Shown piece after piece: positions 1-6,909 of a stretch of DNA of 14,521 bases (its first letter is position 1; every line of letters begins with the position of its first letter). Source of the DNA: Deltaproteobacteria bacterium UBA2385 (lineage in GTDB: Bacteria; Myxococcota_A; UBA796; UBA2385); NCBI GenBank assembly GCA_002343455.1, contig DDSR01000388.1:1-14521 (forward strand). The letters run 5' to 3'. Made by a program: the position numbers and the translations under genes. The notes beneath the pieces are model-generated. The model searched no databases and was not told where the DNA came from. It saw only the letters and a list, made by a program, of their open reading frames with translations.

Positions 1-628
1 CTGGTTCGCCGACGCGCTCTACCGGGGGGCCTACCCCGAGGACGTGATCGCCGACCTGCGGGCCGAGGGCGCGCTGCCCGCGGGGCCCCTGCCCTTCCTC
101 CAGCCCGGGGATCTCGAGCAGATCTCCGCCCCGACCGACCTCCTGGGGGTCAACTACTACTCCCGTGGCGTCGTGCGCAGCGACCGCCTGCCCGAGGCCG
201 ACAACCTGCCCCGGACGGTCCCCGCCCCCGGGCCCGAGCAGCTGACCGACTTCGGCTGGGAGATTCATCCCCCCACCCTGACCCGCCTGCTGCTGCGCCT
301 CACCCGCGACTACCGGCCCGCCGCGCTGTACATCACCGAGAACGGCGCGGCCTACAACACGGCCCCCGGACCCGACGGGCGGGTCCCCGACGAGCGCCGC
401 GTCGCCTACCTGGAGGGCCACCTGGACGCCGCCGCCGAGGCGGTCGCGCTAGGCGCGCCGCTGCGCGGCTACTTCGCCTGGTCCTTGCTGGACAACTTCG
501 AGTGGGCCGAGGGCTTCCACCAGCGCTTCGGGCTGGTCTGGGTGGACTTCGAGACGAAGCAGCGCCTCCCCAAGGAGAGCTTCCACTGGTACCGCCGGCG
601 CATCGCCGCCTCGGCTCTCACACCATGA
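1..628 (+). CDS. Family 1 glycoside hydrolase (beta-glucosidase-like), 3' part only
   Basis: This is the C-terminal about 208 residues of a GH1 retaining beta-glycosidase; the first complete codon is at base 2 and the gene begins outside the window. The family hydrolyses beta-linked disaccharides and aryl-glycosides in a TIM barrel. Visible signatures are WFADALYRGAYPED at the left edge, LGVNYYSRGVV (about 146-178), the ITENG motif with the nucleophile Glu at 338-340, and the aglycone-site stretch WSLLDNFEWAEG at 479-514, followed by RFGLVWVDFE and the usual C-terminal LPKESFHWYRRR. The acid/base Glu (NEP motif) would lie upstream and cannot be checked. About half of the usual 440-480 residues is present and the reading frame is intact. 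Substrate preference cannot be told from this part. Stop TGA is at 626-628; the next gene starts 88 bases later. Confidence 0.95.
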   Translation, partial: WFADALYRGAYPEDVIADLRAEGALPAGPLPFLQPGDLEQISAPTDLLGVNYYSRGVVRSDRLPEADNLPRTVPAPGPEQLTDFGWEIHPPTLTRLLLRLTRDYRPAALYITENGAAYNTAPGPDGRVPDERRVAYLEGHLDAAAEAVALGAPLRGYFAWSLLDNFEWAEGFHQRFGLVWVDFETKQRLPKESFHWYRRRIAASALTP

Positions 629-647
629 ACAAGCCTGATGCGGAACA

Positions 648-666
648 CTGCACAAACCTGTTGCAG
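648..666 (+). other. Small imperfect hairpin after the GH1 gene
   Basis: CTGCACA (648-654) can pair with TGTTGCAG (659-666) around an AACC loop, with one bulged T. It lies 20 bases after the GH1 stop. It has no T tract, so it is not a classical terminator. It overlaps the possible -35 element of the next gene, so it could instead be an operator or chance. Confidence 0.2.
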
Positions 667-689
667 CCTTAGACGGCCAGGGCTAACAG
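661..689 (+). promoter_or_regulatory. Possible sigma-70-like promoter for the CxxCH lipoprotein gene
   Basis: TTGCAG (661-666) is followed after about 16-17 bases by CTAACA/TAACAG (683-689), a relatively AT-rich patch in an otherwise GC-rich stretch, about 30 bases before the ATG at 717. The -35 matches TTGACA only in its first three bases and the -10 match is weak, so this is a tentative call from spacing and local composition. Confidence 0.22.
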
Positions 690-716
690 CGGGGACCCTC
701 GCTCCCCGGACCCCTC

Positions 717-2174
717 ATGCGCCTCTCCCTGGCCGGCCTGCCCCTCCTGCTGACCCTCTCCGCCTGCGCCTCGGACAAGCCCGGCGAGCTCGACTCCGGC
801 AGCTCCACGGACGACAGCGGCACAAGCTCAGCCCCGCTCGGCCGCTGCGACTACGTGAACCCCTTCTCCGACACCCCGGAGTGCAAGGAGTACACCGGCG
901 CGGGCTGGGAGATCGACGCGGCCCAGGCCGACTGCGCCCTGCCGGTGATCGCCGCGGAGCCCGGCCTGTTCGTGCAAGGCCAGGCCTGCCCGCGCGACGA
1001 GGTCGTCGGGGAGTGCACCGTGGGGGCCGACACCGACACCGAGACCGTCATCGTCGTGCCCGGCGACGACCCCCAGGCCTGCACCTCGGCCGAGCTGGGC
1101 TGCACCTTCGCCGGCGGCAGCTTCAGCCCGGGCGAGGTCTGCCTGGACGCCGAAGAGGGAGAGGGCGTGTCCAGCGCCGACGCCTTCGTGCCCTTCGAGC
1201 AGATCTGCCGGGACCCGCTCAGCGGGGAGGAGCCGGGCGATGGACCCGACGGCCAGGTCTGCACCTGGCAGGCGATCTCCGGGGCCACCGAGGAGGGTCG
1301 GCGCTTCGAGGACTACGCGGACTGCGCCGTGGTCGCCAGGCAGCGCCCCTACTGGTCGGCGCCCTCGGTCGCCGACACCTCCGAGGACGACCCGCGCCTG
1401 TCGGACCCGGAGTGGGTGGCGGAGTACGCCTGGGTGACCGAGCAGGTGCAGGCCACCGCCTGCGTCTGCTGCCACAGCAGCGACCTGGCCCCGGACGGAC
1501 CCTCGGGCTGGCACCTGGAGGACGGCCCGATCTGGGTGGACGGCCTGGACGACGACGGGCTGGCCGTGCTGGCCGGCTGGGTGGACTCGACGGTCTTCGG
1601 GGCCTTCCCCGCCGACCAGAACAACGGCTTCAGCCGCGACCGCACCGGCATGCTGACGACCGACGCCGAGCGGATGCAGGCCTTCCTGGCCGGCGAGCTG
1701 GCCAGCCGCGGCCGCAGCCAGGAGAGCTTCGCCGCGACGGATCCCTTCGGCGGACCGCTCTACGATCAGCTCGTCTACGAGCCCGAGGCCTGCGAGGAGG
1801 GCCAGGGCGTGGACGCCGACGGCAGCGTGCGCTGGACGGGGGGCAAGGCCCGCTACCTCTACGTGATGGAGGAGGGGGCGGGCAACCCGGGCGTCCCTCC
1901 CAACCTGGACCTGCCCGAGGGCACGCTCTGGCGGCTGGACGTGGACCCCAGCGCCGATCCCGTCGGCAGCGGCCTGGCCTACGGCGAGGAGCCCGACGGG
2001 ACCCGCCAGGCCTGGCCCGAGGCGGGGCCGCCGCCGGAGCTGGTGCCGGGGCAGGTCTACTACCTGGTGGCCCTGCTGGACGTCTACCAGCCGGCCACGC
2101 GCTGCCTGTTCACCGCGGGGGGCTGCAGGCCGCCAGTCGCCGGCCTCAGATGGCCAGGCAGCGGTGCAGGCTGA
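717..2174 (+). CDS. Cys-rich lipoprotein with a single CxxCH heme-type motif
   Basis: A 485-residue predicted lipoprotein. Residues 1-16 form a signal peptide (MRL then a Leu-rich core) with lipobox LSAC, so Cys17 would be lipidated. A Ser/Asp/Thr/Gly-rich linker (about 19-40) follows, as is common for surface lipoproteins in this type of genome. The mature part has many Cys residues (44, 56, 73, 91, 100, 122, 129, 142, 164, 182, 203 and later), suggesting disulfides and an extracytoplasmic location. Residues 249-253 read CVCCH, which fits the covalent heme-attachment pattern CxxCH. The segment after it (SSDLAPDGPSGWH) and two Met residues near 312 and 320 could provide a distal ligand, which is inference. 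I do not recognise a named family. The ATG at 717 is chosen for the signal peptide; its ribosome site is weak (CGGA, 6 bases upstream). The last 29 bases overlap the oppositely oriented kinase gene, so the extreme C-terminus reads antisense to it. Confidence 0.85.
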   Translation: MRLSLAGLPLLLTLSACASDKPGELDSGSSTDDSGTSSAPLGRCDYVNPFSDTPECKEYTGAGWEIDAAQADCALPVIAAEPGLFVQGQACPRDEVVGECTVGADTDTETVIVVPGDDPQACTSAELGCTFAGGSFSPGEVCLDAEEGEGVSSADAFVPFEQICRDPLSGEEPGDGPDGQVCTWQAISGATEEGRRFEDYADCAVVARQRPYWSAPSVADTSEDDPRLSDPEWVAEYAWVTEQVQATACVCCHSSDLAPDGPSGWHLEDGPIWVDGLDDDGLAVLAGWVDSTVFGAFPADQNNGFSRDRTGMLTTDAERMQAFLAGELASRGRSQESFAATDPFGGPLYDQLVYEPEACEEGQGVDADGSVRWTGGKARYLYVMEEGAGNPGVPPNLDLPEGTLWRLDVDPSADPVGSGLAYGEEPDGTRQAWPEAGPPPELVPGQVYYLVALLDVYQPATRCLFTAGGCRPPVAGLRWPGSGAG

Positions 2175-3801
2175 GCAGGCAGGAGAGCTGCACGGTGGCC
2201 CCGTCGGCGACCTCGATCTGCACGCTGGTGTCGACGACGCCGTCGGTGAAGCGCGCCTCGATGGTGTAGGTGCCGGCCGGCACCCGGCCCAGGGGCAGGC
2301 TGCCCCCCTCGCCCTGCAGGCGCACGCGGGCATCGGAGCCGCCGCGCACGACCCGCACGGTGCCGTGGGCCTGCGAGGCGGGATCCTCTGCGGGCGGCGC
2401 GGGCTCCGCGGCTACCGGCGCGGAGGCGCGCTCCACCACCGGCGCGGGGGCGCGCTCCTCTACGGGCGGGGCGGGCTCCACCACCGGCGCGGGCGCCTCC
2501 TCCTCGACGACCGGCGGCGCGAGCGCCTCTTCGCCGGCCGGGAAGGCCTCCTCCAGCACGCCGAGGGTGTCGACCCGAGGCTCGGCCGGAGCCGCGGGTG
2601 CCGCCGGGGGGTCGAGCATCGGCAGCAGCCGCCAGGCCGCCAGGCCGCCGCCGATCACCACCACCAGGAAGGCCAGGACCGCCACCCCGACCGCCAGCCC
2701 GCGGGAGGGCGGGCGCGCCGCGGTCGGCGCCACCGTCTCTGCCTTGCGAGGGCCGGCCTCCACCCGCGGGATGTGCCCGGAGGTGACCCCGCCCGAGGCG
2801 GCGGCGGCCTCGACCAGGGTGGCGCCGGAGAGCTCGTCGGGCAGGGCCTCGCGGCCGGTCAGCACCTCGGGGATGGACTGCTCGGCCCACTCCGAGAGGT
2901 AGGGCGCGCCCAGCCGGGGGCGCAGATCGCGGCAGGCGCGCTCCAGCTCGCGGGCGCTGGGGCGGGCGGAGGGCTCGAAGAGCAGGCACTCGGCGACGAG
3001 CCGGTAGAGGGCCTCGTCGGGGTGCTGGTGCCAGAGCACGTTGAGGCCCTCGCGCAGCTTGCTGTCGTGCCGCTCGCGGTTGGCCGAGGTGCGGCCGAAG
3101 GGCTGGCCGGTCAGCAGCTCGAAGAGCACCGCGCCCAGGGCGTAGATGTCGCCCTTGTGGTCGTCGATGCCGTCCAGGCGCTCGGGGGCCATGTAGTTGA
3201 GCGAGCCGAAGTAGATGCTCTGGGTGTGCGACTCGCGGTCGGCGAAGTCGGCGCGGGCGACGCCGAAGTCGAGGACCTTGACCTCGCCGGCGGCGGTGAG
3301 CTGGATGTTGCCGGGCTTGATGTCGCGGTGCAGCAGGCGCAGGGAGGCCTTGGTCGGGCAGGCCCGGTCCGGGTCGGCCGTCGGGGGCAGCGCCACGCTG
3401 ACGCTCATGTCCTGGCTGAGCTCGAAGGCGTAGTGCAGGGCGTTGGCGACCTCCTGCACGATCTCGACGGCGACGCCGGGGGGCAGCGGACCGGTGGCGC
3501 CCAGGACCTGCTTCAGGTCGGCGCCGTCGACGAATTCCATCACCACGGTCCAGCGGCCGTTGAGCAGGTGCAGCCCGTCGACCTGGACGATGGCGCGGTG
3601 GCGCAGCATGCCCAGCAGGCGGGCCTCGTCCCGCAGGCGCTCGGCGACGCCGATGGACTCGGGGGCGTCCGGGTTGAGCACCTTGAGCGCGACCTGCTTG
3701 GTGAAGCCCGAGGGGCCCAGCAGGCGGGCCCGGTAGACCGTCCCGAAGCCACCCCGGCCGACGGCCTCGATGACATGGTAGCGGCGGACTTCGGATTCCA
3801 C
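2146..3801 (-). CDS. Eukaryotic-type Ser/Thr protein kinase with transmembrane segment and PEGA-like C-terminal domain
   Basis: A 551-residue Hanks-type kinase using a GTG start at 3801. That start has GGAG eight bases upstream and places the glycine loop near residue 15, as usual. A longer in-frame ATG at 3912 would run through the divergent gene, so I reject it. Kinase domain about 8-295: glycine loop GRGGFG (15-20), ATP-binding Lys40 (VALK), alpha-C Glu59, catalytic HRD (158-160) in HRDIKPGN, DFG (178-180), APE (205-207). All catalytic residues are present, so it should be active. Unusual is an extra segment of about 20 residues (130-152) just before HRD. A cytosolic linker (about 300-368) leads to one membrane helix (369-391), then a Pro/Ala/Glu/Val-rich spacer (398-478) and a beta-rich PEGA-like domain (about 479-540) outside the membrane. 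The likely role is envelope sensing coupled to cytosolic phosphorylation; the substrate is unknown. Confidence 0.95.
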   Translation of the reverse strand: MESEVRRYHVIEAVGRGGFGTVYRARLLGPSGFTKQVALKVLNPDAPESIGVAERLRDEARLLGMLRHRAIVQVDGLHLLNGRWTVVMEFVDGADLKQVLGATGPLPPGVAVEIVQEVANALHYAFELSQDMSVSVALPPTADPDRACPTKASLRLLHRDIKPGNIQLTAAGEVKVLDFGVARADFADRESHTQSIYFGSLNYMAPERLDGIDDHKGDIYALGAVLFELLTGQPFGRTSANRERHDSKLREGLNVLWHQHPDEALYRLVAECLLFEPSARPSARELERACRDLRPRLGAPYLSEWAEQSIPEVLTGREALPDELSGATLVEAAAASGGVTSGHIPRVEAGPRKAETVAPTAARPPSRGLAVGVAVLAFLVVVIGGGLAAWRLLPMLDPPAAPAAPAEPRVDTLGVLEEAFPAGEEALAPPVVEEEAPAPVVEPAPPVEERAPAPVVERASAPVAAEPAPPAEDPASQAHGTVRVVRGGSDARVRLQGEGGSLPLGRVPAGTYTIEARFTDGVVDTSVQIEVADGATVQLSCLLSLHRCLAI

Positions 3802-3837
3802 AGGTACAGCTCCAGCTCGCGCCGCTGCCAGCCTACC

Positions 3838-3843
3838 AGTATA
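3838..3843 (-). promoter_or_regulatory. Possible -10 element of the kinase gene
   Basis: On the minus strand these bases read TATACT, five of six matches to TATAAT, in the only AT-rich patch of the 67-base divergent gap (3802-3868). Transcription would start near 3831, leaving a leader of about 30 bases that contains the GGAG ribosome site. No good -35 hexamer lies 17 bases upstream (about GTCTCC). On the plus strand the same patch reads TATATG (3840-3845) and could alternatively serve the GH92 gene. Confidence 0.35.
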
Positions 3844-3868
3844 TGAACGAGGCCGTTGGAGGAGACCG

Positions 3869-6166
3869 ATGCTCGTACTGCTGCTCTGGAGCTGCGGCTC
3901 GTCCAAGGACACCCACGATCCGACCGTCGTGGACTCCGATCCGGTCGCGCTGATCGACTACGTCGACCCGATGATCGGCACCGGCGGCCTGGGCTTCTCG
4001 GTCGGCTGCGCCTACCCCGGCCCGGCCCGGCCCTGGGGCCTGGTCAAGCTCAGCCCCGACACCGCCAACGAGTGGGGGGCCGCCCCCGCCTACCACCACG
4101 GCGGCGGCTACCACTACGACGACACGCACATCCAGGGCTTCAGCCACCTGCATATGCACGCCATCGGCGTCACCGACTACGGCTCGATCCTGGTGATGCC
4201 CGTCGACCGCGCCTCGCCCGACGCGCCGATCCTGGCCTCGCAGACGCTGGAGCCCGGCTACCAGGCCCCCTTCTCGCACGAGCGGGAAGAGGCCTCGCCC
4301 GGATATTACTCGGTCCACCTCGACGGCCCCGACGTCCTGGTCGAGCTGAGCGCCACCCGCCACACTGGCCTGCACCGCTACACCTTCGGCGCCCTCGACG
4401 CCCCCACGCTGATCATCGATCTCGGCCACGCCCTGGACGGGGGCACCGTGCGCGGCGGCAGCATCGAGCTCGACCCGGCCACCGGCAAGCTGTGGGGCAT
4501 GGCCCGCATCGACGGCGGCCTCTCGGCCCCCTTCTCGGTCTGGTTCGCCGGCGAGCTCGACACCCTGCCCTCGACCTGGGGCAGCTGGACCGGGGTCGCC
4601 GGCAGCAGCAGCAGCGACGACTCCAGCATCGTCCTGGCCCCCGACGTCGCCAGCGCCACGATGGAGGTCGACGACAGCGACGGGGCGCCCCACGCCCGCC
4701 TTGGCGCCTGGGTCGGCTTCCCCGCGGGCACCGAGACGGTCCACCTGCGGATGGCGATCAGCACGGTCGACCAGGAGGGTGCCTGGAACAACTTCGACCA
4801 GCAGGCCACGACCTGGAGCGTCGAGGAGATGGCGGAAGAAGCGCGCGCGGAGTGGGCCGAGCTGATCTCGGCGCTGCGGGTCTGGGGCGGCAGCGAGGAG
4901 GACCGCACCAAGCTGGCGACCTCGCTGTACCACGCCGCCCAGATGCCCACGATCTTCAGCGACGCCGACGGCCGCTACACCGGCTTCGACGAGCAGATCC
5001 ACCCGGGCGATCACCTCTACCACACCGACTACAGCCTCTGGGACACCTACCGGACGACCCACCCGCTCTACACCCTGCTCTGGCCCGAGCAGCACCGGGA
5101 CATGCTGAAGAGCTTCGCCCGCATGGTCGAGCAGGGCGGCAACCTGCCCCGCTGGGCGGCGGCGACGCACGACAGCGGGACGATGGTGGGCACGCCGGCG
5201 GTGATCGTCTGGAGCGAGGCCTGGCAGAAGGGCCTGCGCGACTGGGGCGAGGAGATCGTCGCCCCCGTCTCGATCGCGGTGGCCCTGGGCGAGACGGTCC
5301 CCGACTACGGCGGGCGGCCCGACGTCGGCCTGCTGGACGAGTACGGCTACTACCCGGCCGATGTCATCGGCCGCTCGGTGGCCTGGACGCAGGAGACGGC
5401 CATCTCCGACCACGCCCTGTCGCTGGCGGCGGCGGGCCTTGGGTACGAGGCCGAGGCGGCGCTGCTGCTGGAGCGAGGCCAGGCCTGGCAGCCCCTGTAC
5501 AACCCCGAGACCGGCTGGGTCCAGGGGCGGAACACCGACGGCAGCTTCGCCGAGCTGGCCGATCCGGCCCAGTGGGACGAGTTCTACGCCGAGGGCAACG
5601 CCCGCCAGTACCTCTGGCTGGCCCCGCAGACGCCCGAGACGCTGATCGAGGTGCTCGGAGGCCCGGAGACCACCCTGGCCCGGCTGATCGAGACGATGGA
5701 GGGCACAGCCGCCGACGACCTCGAACGGTTGGAGGCGGTGCCCAACGCCTGGTACTGGCATGGCAACGAGCCCAGCCTGCACATCCCCTGGCTGTTCGGG
5801 CTGGTCGGGCGGCCCGATCTGGGCCGGGTCTGGGTGCGATGGGTGATGGACCAGTACTACGGAACGGAAGCAGACGGTATCACCGGCAACGACGACGCCG
5901 GGACGCTGTCGGCCTGGTTCGTCTTCGCCTCGATGGGCGTCTACCCGCTGGCCGGCACCGACCGCTACCTGCTGGGGTTGCCGGCCTTCGAGCGCCTGGA
6001 GTGGGGCGAGGGCGAGGACACCTTCACCATCCTCTCCAGCGTCGACCCGCTCGACGGCGCCAGCGAGGTGCGGGTCCGGGTGGACGGAGAGGAGTGGGCG
6101 GCGCCGGACCTGGTCCACGGCCAGCTCCGCCCGGGCGGCACGTTGAGCTTCGAGCCGGTCCCGTGA
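3869..6166 (+). CDS. GH92 alpha-mannosidase-like exported lipoprotein
   Basis: A 765-residue member of glycoside hydrolase family 92, calcium-dependent inverting exo-alpha-mannosidases acting on mannans and N-glycans. Visible signatures: the N-terminal beta-sandwich start YVDPMIGTGG (31-40) with PGPARPWGLVKLSPDT (50-65) and FSHLHMHAIGVTDYG (91-105); the barrel motif DYSLWDTYRTTHPLYTLLWP (387-406) with EQGGNLPRW (421-429); EGNARQYLW (575-583), by-eye counterpart of the EGN segment thought to hold the general acid; GNEPSLHIPWLF (632-643); and GNDDAGTLSAWFVFASMGVYP (673-693), carrying the base Asp. The length is typical. Start ATG 3869 follows a strong GGAGGAG site, and no alternative in-frame start lies just upstream. 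The signal peptide is oddly short: only eight residues (MLVLLLWS) before Cys9, with no basic residue and Trp at lipobox -2. The stop overlaps the next start (GTGA), indicating translational coupling. Mannose linkage specificity cannot be read from this. Confidence 0.93.
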   Translation: MLVLLLWSCGSSKDTHDPTVVDSDPVALIDYVDPMIGTGGLGFSVGCAYPGPARPWGLVKLSPDTANEWGAAPAYHHGGGYHYDDTHIQGFSHLHMHAIGVTDYGSILVMPVDRASPDAPILASQTLEPGYQAPFSHEREEASPGYYSVHLDGPDVLVELSATRHTGLHRYTFGALDAPTLIIDLGHALDGGTVRGGSIELDPATGKLWGMARIDGGLSAPFSVWFAGELDTLPSTWGSWTGVAGSSSSDDSSIVLAPDVASATMEVDDSDGAPHARLGAWVGFPAGTETVHLRMAISTVDQEGAWNNFDQQATTWSVEEMAEEARAEWAELISALRVWGGSEEDRTKLATSLYHAAQMPTIFSDADGRYTGFDEQIHPGDHLYHTDYSLWDTYRTTHPLYTLLWPEQHRDMLKSFARMVEQGGNLPRWAAATHDSGTMVGTPAVIVWSEAWQKGLRDWGEEIVAPVSIAVALGETVPDYGGRPDVGLLDEYGYYPADVIGRSVAWTQETAISDHALSLAAAGLGYEAEAALLLERGQAWQPLYNPETGWVQGRNTDGSFAELADPAQWDEFYAEGNARQYLWLAPQTPETLIEVLGGPETTLARLIETMEGTAADDLERLEAVPNAWYWHGNEPSLHIPWLFGLVGRPDLGRVWVRWVMDQYYGTEADGITGNDDAGTLSAWFVFASMGVYPLAGTDRYLLGLPAFERLEWGEGEDTFTILSSVDPLDGASEVRVRVDGEEWAAPDLVHGQLRPGGTLSFEPVP

Positions 6167-6909
6167 GCGAAGCAGGCCCCCAGACCCTGTCCTGGGGGGC
6201 GCATCTGCGGGGCCTGCTGGTCGGGCTGCACGTGCTGGCGGTCGTCCTGGTGGCCCTGCCGGCGCCCGAGGGAGGGATGAACCGGGCCTCCTGGGCGGAC
6301 CCGACCGTCCAGGCGGAGTTCCAGGCCTGGGCCGATCGCCTGGGCGCGCTGGGGCTGGACCTGGGGCCGGAGGAGATCGAGCAGCAGGCCTGGACGCTGG
6401 CCCAGGCCTGGACGAAGGGCCGCAACGTGGTCCTCAAGCCGATCCGCCCCTACACCCGCTACCTGGGCACCAACCAGCCCTGGCGCATGTTCGTCGCCCC
6501 CCACACCCACCCCTCGCGGCTGCACATCGAGCTGCGCGAGGCCGAGGGCTGGCGCACGATCTACATCGCCCGCGATCCCACCCTCGACTGGCGGGCCGAT
6601 CAGCTCGGCCACGACCGCGCGCGCTCCGCCCTCTTCCGCTACGCCTGGCCCGGCTACAGCCGCAGCTGGAAGCAGCTCTCCCGCTGGCTGGCCGAGCGCG
6701 CCGCCGAGGACTTCCCGCAGGCCACCCACCTGCGCTTGCGCTTCGCGCGCCAGCAATCCCCCTCCCCCGAAGAGGTGCGCGCCGGCTTCGAGCACCCTCG
6801 GACCTGGGGCCAGACCCGGACGTATGAGCTGGGCCCGATCCGGGCCGGTGAGCTGGGCCCGATCCGGGCCGGTGAGCTGGGCCCGATCCGGTCTGGAGAG
6901 GGACGATGA
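6163..6909 (+). CDS. Single-pass membrane protein of unknown function, HTTM partner
   Basis: A 248-residue protein with a GTG start at 6163 that overlaps the GH92 stop by four bases (GTGA). One hydrophobic helix (about residues 14-34) follows a short cytosolic N-terminus, so the rest probably lies on the outer face. A helical region (45-85) precedes the most motif-like stretch, RPYTRYLGTNQPWRMFVAPH (95-114). A W-x-MF motif of this kind occurs, to my recollection, in proteins encoded beside bacterial HTTM genes and in the lumenal part of animal gamma-carboxylase; this was not checked by search. The C-terminus holds three copies of an eight-residue repeat, ELGPIRAG (222-245). No catalytic motif is recognised. 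Its stop overlaps the HTTM gene start (ATGA), so the two products are probably made together and may form a complex. Confidence 0.85.
   Translation: MSEAGPQTLSWGAHLRGLLVGLHVLAVVLVALPAPEGGMNRASWADPTVQAEFQAWADRLGALGLDLGPEEIEQQAWTLAQAWTKGRNVVLKPIRPYTRYLGTNQPWRMFVAPHTHPSRLHIELREAEGWRTIYIARDPTLDWRADQLGHDRARSALFRYAWPGYSRSWKQLSRWLAERAAEDFPQATHLRLRFARQQSPSPEEVRAGFEHPRTWGQTRTYELGPIRAGELGPIRAGELGPIRSGEGR
6826..6897 (+). repeat. Three tandem 24-base repeats, each with a GC-rich hairpin
   Basis: Units are 6826-6849, 6850-6873 and 6874-6897. The first two are identical; the third matches for 17 bases (gagctgggcccgatccg) and then has three mismatches in its last seven. Being 24 bases, each unit keeps frame and encodes ELGPIRAG (ELGPIRSG in the third). 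Each of the first two units contains GGCCCG-ATC-CGGGCC, a perfect six-base stem with a three-base loop. The array ends eight bases before the HTTM start codon, so it could affect coupled translation as well as forming the C-terminal tail of the partner protein. Confidence 0.95.

Noticed and set aside
638..2269. 543-codon plus-strand frame overlapping the CxxCH lipoprotein
   Set aside because: The product is Arg/Gly/Pro-rich without domains; the overlapping frame has a signal peptide, lipobox and normal composition.
3802..3912. Longer kinase start at 3912 (ATG, minus strand)
   Set aside because: It would add 37 residues lying within the start of the divergent GH92 gene, while GTG 3801 has a well-placed GGAG and gives a normal kinase N-terminus.
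3833..6118. 761-codon open frame on the minus strand opposite the GH92 gene
   Set aside because: It is antisense to a clear GH92 gene, its product is a low-complexity Gly/Val/Arg/Asp mix with no motif, and long antisense frames are expected at this GC content.
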